A DNA stretch of 64,000 nt from Nitrospirota bacterium (GTDB lineage Bacteria > Nitrospirota > Thermodesulfovibrionia > Thermodesulfovibrionales > UBA6898), in NCBI GenBank assembly GCA_016235245.1, contig JACRLO010000019.1:1-64000 (forward strand), in the 5' to 3' direction. A program made the translations under genes and the position numbers. How positions within the stretch are numbered: the stretch's first letter is position 1; each line of letters starts with the position of its first letter. The notes below the pieces were generated by a model. It did no database searches and was not told where the DNA came from. It was given only the letters and a program-made list of their open reading frames with translations. Shown here one piece after another: positions 26,024-33,880 of this stretch.

Positions 26024-26388
26024 TGCTTTCAACATTGGTTTTGATCGTGCATCTTATTGTCAGTTTATTCCTTATCGTGATCGTGCTTATTCAGGGAGGC
26101 AAAGGGTCTGAGATGGGCGCGGCGTTTGGCGGTTCAAGCCAGACGTTGTTTGGCGCGCGGGGAGCCGCGACCTTCTTCAGCAAGCTCACAACCGTTGCGG
26201 CTGTTGTATTTATGATCTCGTCTTTTCTTCTTGCAATAGTCCAGTCAAGAAGCGGTTCGATCATGAATTCTGTTCCTGCCGCTACTCAACAGCAGCAGAG
26301 CAACATCCCTCAGGGAGCTACCGGCCCTGTACAGGGTCAGCCAGCACAACCTGCTCAACAGTCCGCACCTGCAGCCCCTGCGAAATAG
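26023..26388 (+). CDS. secG: Preprotein translocase subunit SecG
   Basis: A 121-residue inner-membrane protein with two helices (about residues 3-22 and 52-72) and the family core LIVIVLIQGGKGSEMGAAFGGSSQTLFGARG. It stimulates SecYEA-driven protein export. The C-terminal tail is a low-complexity Gln/Ala/Pro stretch after residue ~85, longer than in many SecG proteins. Translation is coupled to tpiA. Confidence 0.95.
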   Translation: MLSTLVLIVHLIVSLFLIVIVLIQGGKGSEMGAAFGGSSQTLFGARGAATFFSKLTTVAAVVFMISSFLLAIVQSRSGSIMNSVPAATQQQQSNIPQGATGPVQGQPAQPAQQSAPAAPAK

Positions 26389-26408
26389 CAGAAATCTGAA
26401 AGATCGCT

Positions 26409-26449
26409 AAAGGGCATATCCCGCATCACGGATGCGGAATATGCCCTTT
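26409..26449. terminator. Bidirectional terminator after secG
   Basis: AAAGGGCATAT with CCCGCATC pairs with GATGCGG and ATATGCCCTTT, a near-perfect ~18-bp hairpin between the convergent secG and hemerythrin genes. Confidence 0.85.
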
Positions 26450-26495
26450 GTTATTAAGGGGCAGATGATGTTCTGTGCGTGATAACGCACGGCCC

Positions 26496-26906
26496 TCAGG
26501 CAAGCGGTTTTGTTTTAAGGAATGAACCAAGCTCCCGGTCGATCCTGCGGATATGACTTCTCAGCCAATCGATAACGAGCTGATTTGTCATGATGACCGC
26601 AGTAAGACCGATGCTGTCGGCTTTCAGATGATCTTTTACTTTTGAGAAGTTCTCCATAAATTTCAGATGCTCGGCCTTGTGATGTTCATACTCAGGGTAA
26701 TTGAAATGAATCATCTGTTTTTCTTCTTCGGCGAAATGGGTCACGACATAATCCTCCAGAAACTTGACGACGGGAATGACCTCTTCCTTGCCCTTTCCCT
26801 TATTGCAGGCTTCGAGAAGGCTATTGATCCTTCGAAATAGTTCCTGGTGCTGGGCATCAATGCGTGACACTCCGGTTGCCAAATCTTCAGTCCATTCTAT
26901 TGCCAT
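26496..26906 (-). CDS. Bacteriohemerythrin
   Basis: The start at 26906 is chosen because GGAGGAGTGAT precedes it; the upstream extension of the frame has no family similarity. The 136-residue four-helix protein has the full di-iron ligand set: H in RIDAQHQELF, the H/E pair in VVTHFAEEEKQM, HHKAEH, and D in VIDWLRSHI. It binds O2 reversibly and may deliver or sense oxygen. It is a single gene convergent with secG, not far from the cbb3 oxidase locus. Confidence 0.93.
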   Translation of the reverse strand: MAIEWTEDLATGVSRIDAQHQELFRRINSLLEACNKGKGKEEVIPVVKFLEDYVVTHFAEEEKQMIHFNYPEYEHHKAEHLKFMENFSKVKDHLKADSIGLTAVIMTNQLVIDWLRSHIRRIDRELGSFLKTKPLA

Positions 26907-27112
26907 ATCACTCCTCCACACAATCCTTAACGTAACTTTGCAGCCAAGGGCTGCTATCTTCTTCAGTCGTTTTGTAGCAGGGCTATTGACCCCAAGCAAG
27001 ACAAAAAACATCCTAATTCCGTCGACTTCTCTGCAAATCGTGCTTCATCAATTGGATTAAGAGAAGATACCTAAACCGTATGATGCATCGTACCGCTTAT
27101 GGCCCTGAGTCT

Positions 27113-27274
27113 CTAAGCCGATGTCCCATGCTCGTCATCATCGTCATCCATCATCCGGTATTTTGGACCCTCAGGATCATCATACTGACCGCTTTTGACG
27201 GCCCAGATAAAAAAGAGCCAGGCCCCGATACCAAGCACAAGGGAAAGAAAGATCAGAAAAATGAGGGTCCACAT
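27113..27274 (-). CDS. ccoS: cbb3 oxidase maturation protein CcoS
   Basis: A 53-residue single-TM protein starting MWTLIFLIFLSLVLGIGAWL, followed by the family motif FFIWAVKSGQYDDPEGPKYR and an acidic tail (MMDDDDDEHG). CcoS is needed for cofactor insertion into cbb3 oxidase. Its ATG overlaps the ccoI stop (ATGA), as is usual for ccoI-ccoS. It is the last gene of the oxidase operon. Confidence 0.92.
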   Translation of the reverse strand: MWTLIFLIFLSLVLGIGAWLFFIWAVKSGQYDDPEGPKYRMMDDDDDEHGTSA

Positions 27275-29733
27275 CAGGCTGCCGCTCCTTTTCGTATCCT
27301 TAGCGAGTTGAGCACCACAAAGAGGGAACTTGCTGCCATGGCCCCTGCCGCGATGATCGGGTGGAGCACTCCTGTAATGGCAAGAGGTATGGCCACGATA
27401 TTATAAAAGAAGGCCCAGAAAATATTCTGTCTGATTACGCGGTACGCACGTAACGAGAGGTCCAGGAAATAGGGTATAACTGAAAGATCGCTCCTGACCA
27501 GGACAGCGTCTGCACTCTCCATGGCAATATCCGTTCCCTTGCCCATGGCAATCCCTACAAAGGCTTCAGTGAGGGCGGGGGCATCATTGATGCCGTCGCC
27601 GACCATTAATAACCGTGCTCCCCTCTGCTGAAGCTCCCTGATATAATCTCTCTTGTCGCCCGGTGACATCTCAGATACAACGTGTTCTATGCCCGCTGCC
27701 GAAGCAACCGCGGCCGTAGTGGTTCTGTTGTCTCCGCTGACGACCGCAACACGCTTTCCTCTCAGCAGTATTTCCTTGACCGTATCAACAGATTCTTCCC
27801 TCAGACAGTCAGAAACAATAAAGATAACTCTCAGTATCCCGCCCCATCCCATATAGATGACCGTATCTCCTGCCTTTTCATAAGGGAGCGCGAGATTCTC
27901 GATCGGCGTGGAAAAGGATGGGGCAATCATGGCGTGGTCTTTCATGAAGGCCTCATTGCCCATTACAATGTCCTTATTGTCTACGGAGCCCTGAATGCCG
28001 CGCCCCGGCATGGTCTGGAAATTCCGTACCGGGAAGAAATCCCCATTCCATGCGCTGACAATGGCACGACCGATACTGTGCTCTGACAGGTTTTCCATCG
28101 AGGCTGCCATTCTGAGGATATACTGGCTGTCCAGACTGCTGTCAAGCGTCAGTACAGCCTTGAGGGATGGCCTGCCCTCTGTTATGGTGCCGGTCTTGTC
28201 AAAGACGACCTGGTCAAGTCTGCTGGTATTCTCGATAACTTCGCCTCCCCTGATCAGTATGCCGCGGGATGATGCCATCGTAGTGAAAACAAGCACGGCA
28301 AGGGGTGTTGCAAGGCCGAGGCTGCAGGGGCAGGCAATAACCAGCACTGATACACCGGTCATGAGAGCATCATTCATAGATGCTCCCCTGAAGAAATACA
28401 CTGCTACGGTTACGAGCGAGGTGATCAGAATGGCAGGCACAAAGTACCCGACGATCCTGTCGGCCAATATCTGGAGGCGCGGCTTGCCTGCCTGTGCATC
28501 TTCGACCGCCCTGATGATGCCTGCCAATACCGTCTCTTTTCCGGTGTGCGTCACCTCAAAGATCAGCGTGCCGAAAAGATTCATGCTGCCGCCGATCACC
28601 GGGCTGCCCGGGGTTTTTCTGAGCGGTCTCGATTCACCGGTCAGGATCGACTCATCGGTTTCGGACTCGCCATAGACAACCCTGCCGTCAGCAGGAATCC
28701 GCTCTCCAGGTATGACCTTCACACGATCGTCTTTTTTTAATGCGGCAAGGGGAACCATCACCGTTTCTTCAGTGCTGAGGTCCTTGGTGCTCCCTTCCGA
28801 TTTCTGAAGGATTCTCGCTTCCCTGGGCGCAAGCTCGGAGAGCCTCTCGATGGTCTCAGACGCCTTGCCCTTTGCGGTAGACTCTATATAACGGCCAAGC
28901 AGTATGAGTGTGATGATCATGGCAGCGGTATCAAAATAGACAGTGCCGCCGATGAATATCTGGTACACGCTGTACATAAACGCCGAGCCTGCACCGATCG
29001 AGATGAGAGAATCCATCGTAAAATGAAGATGCCGAAGACCGGAGAGAGTACTGCGTATAAACGGCATGCCTGAATATGCGATCACCGGAATCGTCAGCAT
29101 CATGGCGATGATCTCAAAAATGATCTTTGTTCCGGAATCGATGCCCTGAAAATATCCGGCATAGAGTGCGATGCTGTATATCATAAGCTGTGAAGAGAGG
29201 AAGGCTGCTGTACCGAAGCGCACCAGCAGATCCCGCGACTCTGCCTTCCGTGCCGCGTATTGTTCTGATTCCCGGTATGGTCTTGGGGTGTAACCGATTG
29301 CCTGAACTCTCCTCAGGATCTTTTCTAACCCTATGACATCAGGATTCCAGAGTATCTTCGCCCTGTGGGTGGCGAAATTTAGACGCGCAGAGGTAACGCC
29401 TTCAGCTCTCAACAAAAACTTCTCGTTCAGCCAGACGCAGGAAGCGCAGCGAATGCCGTCAATAAAGATGTCGATTTCAGAGCCCTGCCCGGTCGACCGC
29501 ACATCCTCGCCGAAGGCCTTAAGGTCAAGTTCTTTCAGGGGATTGGCCGGGCTGCCCGGTGCATCCCAGTGCCTTTTGTCATAGAAATCGGCCAGGCCTT
29601 CGCTCCTGATCAGAAAAAAGACCCCTCTGCAGCCATGACAGCAAAATACATGCTGGCAGCCATCCACGTCCTCACGGATCGCATCCCGTTCGGGAAAGGT
29701 GAGGAGGCAATGGTCACAGGTGTTTTTTTGCAT
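27274..29733 (-). CDS. ccoI: P1B-type copper ATPase for cbb3 assembly (CcoI/FixI)
   Basis: An 819-residue inner-membrane ATPase moving copper for Cu_B of cbb3 oxidase. The N-terminal metal-binding region is Cys-rich (CDHCLLTF, FCCHGCRGVFF), followed by an HMA domain with CASC (about residue 95). Membrane CPC is in VIACPCSLGLATPL, the phosphorylation site is DKTGTITEG and the hinge is GDGINDAPALTEA. The N-terminal Zn-finger-like piece plus HMA is typical of CcoI rather than CopA. It lies between the disrupted TauE-like gene (2-base gap) and ccoS. Confidence 0.94.
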   Translation of the reverse strand: MQKNTCDHCLLTFPERDAIREDVDGCQHVFCCHGCRGVFFLIRSEGLADFYDKRHWDAPGSPANPLKELDLKAFGEDVRSTGQGSEIDIFIDGIRCASCVWLNEKFLLRAEGVTSARLNFATHRAKILWNPDVIGLEKILRRVQAIGYTPRPYRESEQYAARKAESRDLLVRFGTAAFLSSQLMIYSIALYAGYFQGIDSGTKIIFEIIAMMLTIPVIAYSGMPFIRSTLSGLRHLHFTMDSLISIGAGSAFMYSVYQIFIGGTVYFDTAAMIITLILLGRYIESTAKGKASETIERLSELAPREARILQKSEGSTKDLSTEETVMVPLAALKKDDRVKVIPGERIPADGRVVYGESETDESILTGESRPLRKTPGSPVIGGSMNLFGTLIFEVTHTGKETVLAGIIRAVEDAQAGKPRLQILADRIVGYFVPAILITSLVTVAVYFFRGASMNDALMTGVSVLVIACPCSLGLATPLAVLVFTTMASSRGILIRGGEVIENTSRLDQVVFDKTGTITEGRPSLKAVLTLDSSLDSQYILRMAASMENLSEHSIGRAIVSAWNGDFFPVRNFQTMPGRGIQGSVDNKDIVMGNEAFMKDHAMIAPSFSTPIENLALPYEKAGDTVIYMGWGGILRVIFIVSDCLREESVDTVKEILLRGKRVAVVSGDNRTTTAAVASAAGIEHVVSEMSPGDKRDYIRELQQRGARLLMVGDGINDAPALTEAFVGIAMGKGTDIAMESADAVLVRSDLSVIPYFLDLSLRAYRVIRQNIFWAFFYNIVAIPLAITGVLHPIIAAGAMAASSLFVVLNSLRIRKGAAA

Positions 29734-29734
29734 T

Positions 29735-30381
29735 TCAGTATCTGAAGGAGCGATAGATGAGCATCGCTCCGATGATGATCATAATAACGGAAGAGATCCG
29801 GTAAAAGCGTTTTCGTATCCATTGTCCCTTGAGTGCTGCGATCCGCCCTATCAGAAAAAGGGAGGGAGCTGTTCCGGTACCGAAGAGAAAAAGCATGAGC
29901 ATGCCCTTGAGAAATCCCTCTGCTTGACTGTTTGCGCCGGCGCCGGCGCCCGCTGCTGCTATATAGGCGGTATAGAGCAGACCGCAGGGAATGAACCCCG
30001 TTGCCATACCTATGGCATAAAACGAGCCTGAAGAATGCGTCCCTGAGATAAACGCTATCGTGCGGTTGATTGCAGTGGACAAGGCTGAAGCAAGACGGTT
30101 CTGCCCTGAAGCGCTGTCGCTGCTTCTGCCGAAAGAAAACCAGCCCGTCGCTGCAAGCCCCATAATGATCATCAGTGTGCCGATGCCTGCCATGGTAATA
30201 TTCTGAAACCTTTCGATGGTTTGAACTACGCCTGCAAATGAACCGGTAAGCCCCATAATGCCGCCGATAAGTTCAGGGCGTAGGTGGCGACAATCGGGCC
30301 GCACATGCCGCTGCAGTGTCCGAGCCCGCCAAGCAGGCCAGACCCCAACATAAGCAGATAGATCGAATCACTGGCTAACAT
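29735..30381 (-). pseudogene. TauE/SafE-like membrane protein, frame disrupted
   Basis: The natural start is ATG at 30381, reading MLASDSIYLLMLGSGLLGG then GHCSGMCGPIVATYALN, the typical family start. That frame stops at 30226-30228. The rest (from about 30265 down to 29735) is in another frame, reading LIGGIMGLTGSFAGVVQ and further helices. About 25-30 residues expected between these parts are missing, so a deletion plus frame change is likely. It could be a real mutation or an assembly error. Intact homologues (COG2836) sit in cbb3 loci next to ccoI and are linked to copper or assembly. The start overlaps the upstream gene by 14 bases. Confidence 0.65.
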
Positions 30382-30784
30382 GGAATGTATAGGATACCTT
30401 GCCGGCCCCCGGAATTGTTACTGCCGCACGCCAGAGTTTTTTGCCGCTGGGGCAGCGGGGAATGATTCCCTTGCCACGAAAGGCTCCGTCCGGGGACTTC
30501 TTCAAAATGACTTCGTTTCTGCCCATGTACATGCCGGGCATCGAGATATCGAGAAGCAGTGTCGGTGCACTAATTCTCCCGACACCGCTGACCGTAAAAG
30601 TGAGCTCTTTCATGGTCCTTACCGGCCTGGGTGTGATGTCGAATGTGACCTGCCTGCCAGACACGGCGCTGCTGCAGGGCCCCAGATCAATGGAGCAGTC
30701 AGGGGTATCAGTTGCGGCAAGAGCAGGGGGATAAGCCGGAAACAATACGCAGCACAGGAAAACGATTGATATGATCAATTGCAT
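30368..30784 (-). CDS. Exported YtkA/FixH-like protein
   Basis: A 138-residue protein with an N-terminal signal (hydrophobic core IISIVFLCCVLFPAYPPALA). The mature part is a beta-rich domain with FTVSGVGRISAPTLLLDISMPGMYMGRNE, resembling YtkA-like or FixH domains; the Met-rich MPGMYMG could contact copper (inference). Cysteines are in CSIDLGPC and PRCPSGK. It is coupled to fixH upstream and overlaps the TauE-like gene downstream, so it likely takes part in oxidase assembly. Confidence 0.6.
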   Translation of the reverse strand: MQLIISIVFLCCVLFPAYPPALAATDTPDCSIDLGPCSSAVSGRQVTFDITPRPVRTMKELTFTVSGVGRISAPTLLLDISMPGMYMGRNEVILKKSPDGAFRGKGIIPRCPSGKKLWRAAVTIPGAGKVSYTFHVSQ

Positions 30785-31239
30785 CAGGGTCTCTTCTGAT
30801 TTGCAAAGAGGGTGCGTTCAAACGTGATACTTCTGGAGCTGTCTCTGACCTGAACCTTTGCATCCCAATATCCATAAAGCGGCAGGTCTGCATTTGCGGT
30901 ATACTGCCCTTGTTCCGTCTTTGCCGCCGCATATGTTTTGTCATAGTCTTTTGACGAGGGTCTGCTGATGCTCAACGCAATCTCAACATCGGAAAGTGGT
31001 GTTCCATTTCTGTCTGTGAGCAAAAAACGGATATCGTTTTTCCCTGTCGTAAAAGACGGGTTCAAAACATCCAGTCTCCAGCCTGATGCCTCTTTTTCAT
31101 GATGTGCCGCGTCATAGGCCAGACCCCGTTCATAGGGTCTGTCTACAACGGTTCCGTCAAATGTCCTGGTGCCTATGACCACAGCGCCGATAACGGCGCT
31201 CAGGCCGATAATTGAGACGACAATAAGCAAGAGTTTCAT
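30784..31239 (-). CDS. ccoH: FixH/CcoH-like cbb3 assembly protein
   Basis: A 151-residue protein with one N-terminal membrane helix (residues ~3-24) and a periplasmic beta-sandwich. Family features are YERGLAYDAAHHEKEASGWRLDV and LLTDRNGTPLSDVEIALSISRPSS. FixH proteins associate with cbb3 during assembly. Its start overlaps the ccoG stop by 4 bases and its stop meets the next ATG, so translation is coupled throughout. Confidence 0.85.
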   Translation of the reverse strand: MKLLLIVVSIIGLSAVIGAVVIGTRTFDGTVVDRPYERGLAYDAAHHEKEASGWRLDVLNPSFTTGKNDIRFLLTDRNGTPLSDVEIALSISRPSSKDYDKTYAAAKTEQGQYTANADLPLYGYWDAKVQVRDSSRSITFERTLFANQKRP

Positions 31240-32438
31240 TTGCCCTCCGAAGGAGCTGTAATGCTGAGGATTTTTACGATCTTTGCTGGAGAAGGCTGAG
31301 AGGCCTCAAAAATCAGTTCAACGCTCCCGCTTACTTTTCCCGGGATAAAGAGGTAGACCGTTATCCTCCTGTATTCTCCAGCCTTGAGTGCGATCTTCTC
31401 CGGAATGACTTTCACGGTCTGCCCTTCAGTCGTGGCAGCTGTCCTGAATTCCATAACGCCTCTGCTTTTGTTCTCAGCTGCCAGGACAAAGGAATTAAGG
31501 AGCTCCCCTGTATCGGTAATGCGCGGTTTCATATCATAATTAGGCATGACGGTCAGATCATAGGGATTTCTGGTATACGAATGATAAACGAAGAAGAGAA
31601 AGAAAAGGAGCGTTATAACGCCGATAAGCAGAGCGTTCGGCCTCAGGAGATTCCGCTCATTGCCTGGTCTGCCGAAAAAATAGCCGATCAGTCCGGGTTT
31701 CTGTTTCTTCTCCATCTTGCCCGAGCAGGTGTCAAGGCATTCTGCGCAGTTAATGCAGGCCGCGTTGATCCCTTTGCGGATATCGATGCCGACAGGACAG
31801 ACCTTGACACATGCCCTGCAGTCCATGCAGTCGTCCTCTCTCCGTTGGTCAAAGGCAATCACCATGGTGTTGTTGTCGAATAGGGCCCCCTGAAGTTTTG
31901 CATAGGGGCAAACGGTCTTACACCAGGTATGCCGCAGAAACGCGTAATCAAGAAATAAAATGACGCTCAGGGATAGCCAGAAGCCCCAGGTGATCAGCCC
32001 GAGATGTCCTGCCAGGAGTGCAGGCAAGAAGTCATAGGGAGAGACGAAATACCAGATCAGACTGGCGGCCACCACGATACAGCAAAGGAGGGTGAGGAAG
32101 TAAGCCGCTATTTTTTGTGTGATACCCTTTGTGCTCGCCCTGTCCAGAAACGACGTGATGTCGATGATCACGGTCTGCGGACAGAACCATCCGCACCAGA
32201 TGCGGCCAAAAAGCAGGGTGATAAGGATAATGAGAAAGGTAAGGAAGAAGAGCCCCATAAGGACGATAAAAAATTCATCCATCCAGAGGCTCACGCCGAA
32301 CACGTGCAGTCTCAGTGATGCAATATCAAAGCGGAGAGCACTCTCTCCATTAATTCTTACAAAGGGGGTCCCCAGGATAACCAGTGCCTGGATAGCTTCT
32401 GCAATGCGGCGCCAGGGCTGAATCCTCTTAATTGTCAT
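31236..32438 (-). CDS. ccoG: Polyferredoxin CcoG (FixG-type)
   Basis: The start at 32438 (MTIKRIQPWRRIAEA) is preferred over the 30-codon longer frame, which would run far into ccoQ. The 400-residue membrane protein has several helices, CGWFCPQT at a membrane edge, two 4Fe-4S motifs (CMDCRACVKVCPVGID; CINCAECLDTC) and a C-terminal FixG Ig-like periplasmic domain. CcoG reduces copper for delivery to cbb3. It overlaps the ccoQ-like ORF by 11 bases. Confidence 0.92.
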   Translation of the reverse strand: MTIKRIQPWRRIAEAIQALVILGTPFVRINGESALRFDIASLRLHVFGVSLWMDEFFIVLMGLFFLTFLIILITLLFGRIWCGWFCPQTVIIDITSFLDRASTKGITQKIAAYFLTLLCCIVVAASLIWYFVSPYDFLPALLAGHLGLITWGFWLSLSVILFLDYAFLRHTWCKTVCPYAKLQGALFDNNTMVIAFDQRREDDCMDCRACVKVCPVGIDIRKGINAACINCAECLDTCSGKMEKKQKPGLIGYFFGRPGNERNLLRPNALLIGVITLLFFLFFVYHSYTRNPYDLTVMPNYDMKPRITDTGELLNSFVLAAENKSRGVMEFRTAATTEGQTVKVIPEKIALKAGEYRRITVYLFIPGKVSGSVELIFEASQPSPAKIVKILSITAPSEGK

Positions 32439-32571
32439 CTTCGAACATCTTGTACTTCGGGTCCTCCACTTTTTTGTGTCTTTTTCTGGAATAGTAAAAG
32501 GCAATGATAATGCCGAACAGAATAACAAGCGTCAGACCGAAGACAAAATATGCAATGCCTTGAGCATTCAT
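32428..32571 (-). CDS. CcoQ-like small oxidase subunit
   Basis: A 47-residue single-TM protein: helix at residues 6-26, then a basic stretch (YYSRKRHKK) and VEDPKYKMFEDDN. The D-P-K-Y-K ending matches CcoQ/FixQ-type subunits that stabilise cbb3 oxidase. Its start shares a base with the stop of the 31-residue ORF (TAATG) and its end overlaps ccoG. Confidence 0.75.
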   Translation of the reverse strand: MNAQGIAYFVFGLTLVILFGIIIAFYYSRKRHKKVEDPKYKMFEDDN

Positions 32572-32666
32572 TACTTTTTGTTTCCCCTCATCATGAAGTA
32601 AAGGATAACGATTGCGGTTGTCGGTATTACCGTAAAGGCGATGGTTGCAAGTATTGAAATATCCAT
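32571..32666 (-). CDS. 31-residue membrane protein in the cbb3 operon
   Basis: MDISILATIAFTVIPTTAIV followed by ILYFMMRGNKK: one membrane helix and a short basic tail. A strong Shine-Dalgarno (AGGAGG, 7 bases upstream) and TAATG coupling to the CcoQ-like gene argue that it is real. No family is recognised; it may be a second tiny oxidase subunit or assembly factor. Confidence 0.65.
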   Translation of the reverse strand: MDISILATIAFTVIPTTAIVILYFMMRGNKK

Positions 32667-32698
32667 ATAAACCTCCTGTTTTTTTGTGTCAGTGTCAG

Positions 32699-32779
32699 AT
32701 AAGAAAAGTGGGCAGTGTCAGTGATCAGTTTCTGTCTATTGTGAAACTAACCACTGACACTGCTGTTATTGCTTCTTAT
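32699..32779 (-). repeat. Large hairpin inside the cbb3 operon
   Basis: GCAGTGTCAGTG (32712-32723) pairs perfectly with CACTGACACTGC (32752-32763). Inside, GTTTC pairs with GAAAC. Outside, ATAAGAA (32699-32705) pairs with TTCTTAT (32773-32779). It lies between the FixP_N gene and the tiny ORFs and has no following T run on the minus strand, so it fits mRNA processing or stability rather than termination. Confidence 0.75.
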
Positions 32780-32967
32780 TTCTTTACGGATTCCTCATAA
32801 GCTCCGGACTGGGTCCATCCGCTGATCGACGGCGAATACATCGCAAAATAGTAGATGCCCCAGAGGATAAGACCCCAGAAGAGGATCAGCCAGCCCACAG
32901 GAAGTTTTCTGGCCGTGTCCTTTGCTTCAAAATCTTCAACGTTGGTATCGTCAAAATCTTCTGCCAT
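32776..32967 (-). CDS. Stand-alone FixP_N-type subunit
   Basis: A 63-residue protein: acidic N-terminus (MAEDFDDTNVEDFEAKD), then KLPVGWLILFWGLILWGIYYFAMYSP with one membrane helix, then ISGWTQSGAYEESVKK. This matches the FixP_N anchor normally fused at the N-terminus of diheme CcoP. Here it is a separate polypeptide with no haem motif, while a CcoP-type haem domain is fused to CcoO in the upstream gene (12-base gap). Confidence 0.8.
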   Translation of the reverse strand: MAEDFDDTNVEDFEAKDTARKLPVGWLILFWGLILWGIYYFAMYSPSISGWTQSGAYEESVKK

Positions 32968-32979
32968 GGCTTCCTCCTG

Positions 32980-33870
32980 TTATTGTGCATGCTGTTCGTG
33001 TCTGATGTACCAGACAAGCGACCAGATCGTATTTTTGTCAAACTGTGTTCCATAGGGCGGCATTCCTCCCTGCGTGCCGTCTGCAATGATCGTGAATATC
33101 TGTCCATCAGTCACGCTGCCTTCCTTACCGAGCCAGATGTTGTCCTGAATGCTCGGTCCTATGCCGCCTTTGCCGTCTTTGCCGTGGCAGGACTCACAGT
33201 TTTCCTTGAAGATGCGCTCCCCCAGCTCATGGGTCTTTGAATCTTCTGCAAGAGGGTTCTTCTCATCAAAAGGAATCGTGACAACGGCAGGAGCTTTCGC
33301 AACTGCTATGCCGATTACCTGCATATAGGCGACAAGTGCATCAAGCTCTGTCATGGTCGATAGGGCTGCAATCTCATCCTTGGTATAGGGGAACCCATTA
33401 GCCTTCATATGGGCTTCCATGTCTGAGGGATCGAGCTTGCTGTCTTTCAGCCAGCCGTATTTAGGCATATTCGACTGGGCAAATATAGCCTGCGGATCGG
33501 TAAAATGTCTGTAATGCCAGGCGTCCGGATATTTCCTGCCGATACGCGCAAGGTCAGGGCCGGTCCTCTTTGAGCCCCAGAGGAACGGACGGTCATACGC
33601 GAACTCGCCGGCCTTTGAGTAATCGCCATAGCGCATCACTTCTGTTTTCAGTGGTCTTACGGTCTGTGTATGGCAGTTATTGCAGCCTTCACGCTGATAG
33701 ATGTCCTTGCCGGCCAACTGAAGCGCTGTGTAGGGCTTCAGGTTTTCAAGCTTCGGATGCATGCCCTCAGTGAACATGGGGAAAAAGACGGTTGCGATCG
33801 TGCCGATAAGGATGACGACCGCAGCTACGATGGCGAACATGATCGGTTTTCTGTAGATTTCACCAGCCAT
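32980..33870 (-). CDS. ccoO: CcoO-CcoP fused diheme cytochrome c subunit
   Basis: The start at 33870 (MAGEIYRKPIMF) is chosen over a frame 10 codons longer. The 296-residue protein has one N-terminal TM (residues ~10-30). The CcoO domain has CNNCH (63-67) and axial Met in NMPKYGW (Met135). After a linker comes a second cytochrome c domain with CESCH (225-229) and Met270 (GGMPPYG). Classical CcoO has one haem and CcoP two; here one chain holds one of each kind. It carries electrons to CcoN. Confidence 0.9.
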   Translation of the reverse strand: MAGEIYRKPIMFAIVAAVVILIGTIATVFFPMFTEGMHPKLENLKPYTALQLAGKDIYQREGCNNCHTQTVRPLKTEVMRYGDYSKAGEFAYDRPFLWGSKRTGPDLARIGRKYPDAWHYRHFTDPQAIFAQSNMPKYGWLKDSKLDPSDMEAHMKANGFPYTKDEIAALSTMTELDALVAYMQVIGIAVAKAPAVVTIPFDEKNPLAEDSKTHELGERIFKENCESCHGKDGKGGIGPSIQDNIWLGKEGSVTDGQIFTIIADGTQGGMPPYGTQFDKNTIWSLVWYIRHEQHAQ

Positions 33871-33880
33871 GGTCCACCCC

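Noticed and set aside
32439-32528. 30-codon longer CcoG
   Set aside because: It would lie almost wholly inside the CcoQ-like gene, and its sequence is unlike CcoG starts.
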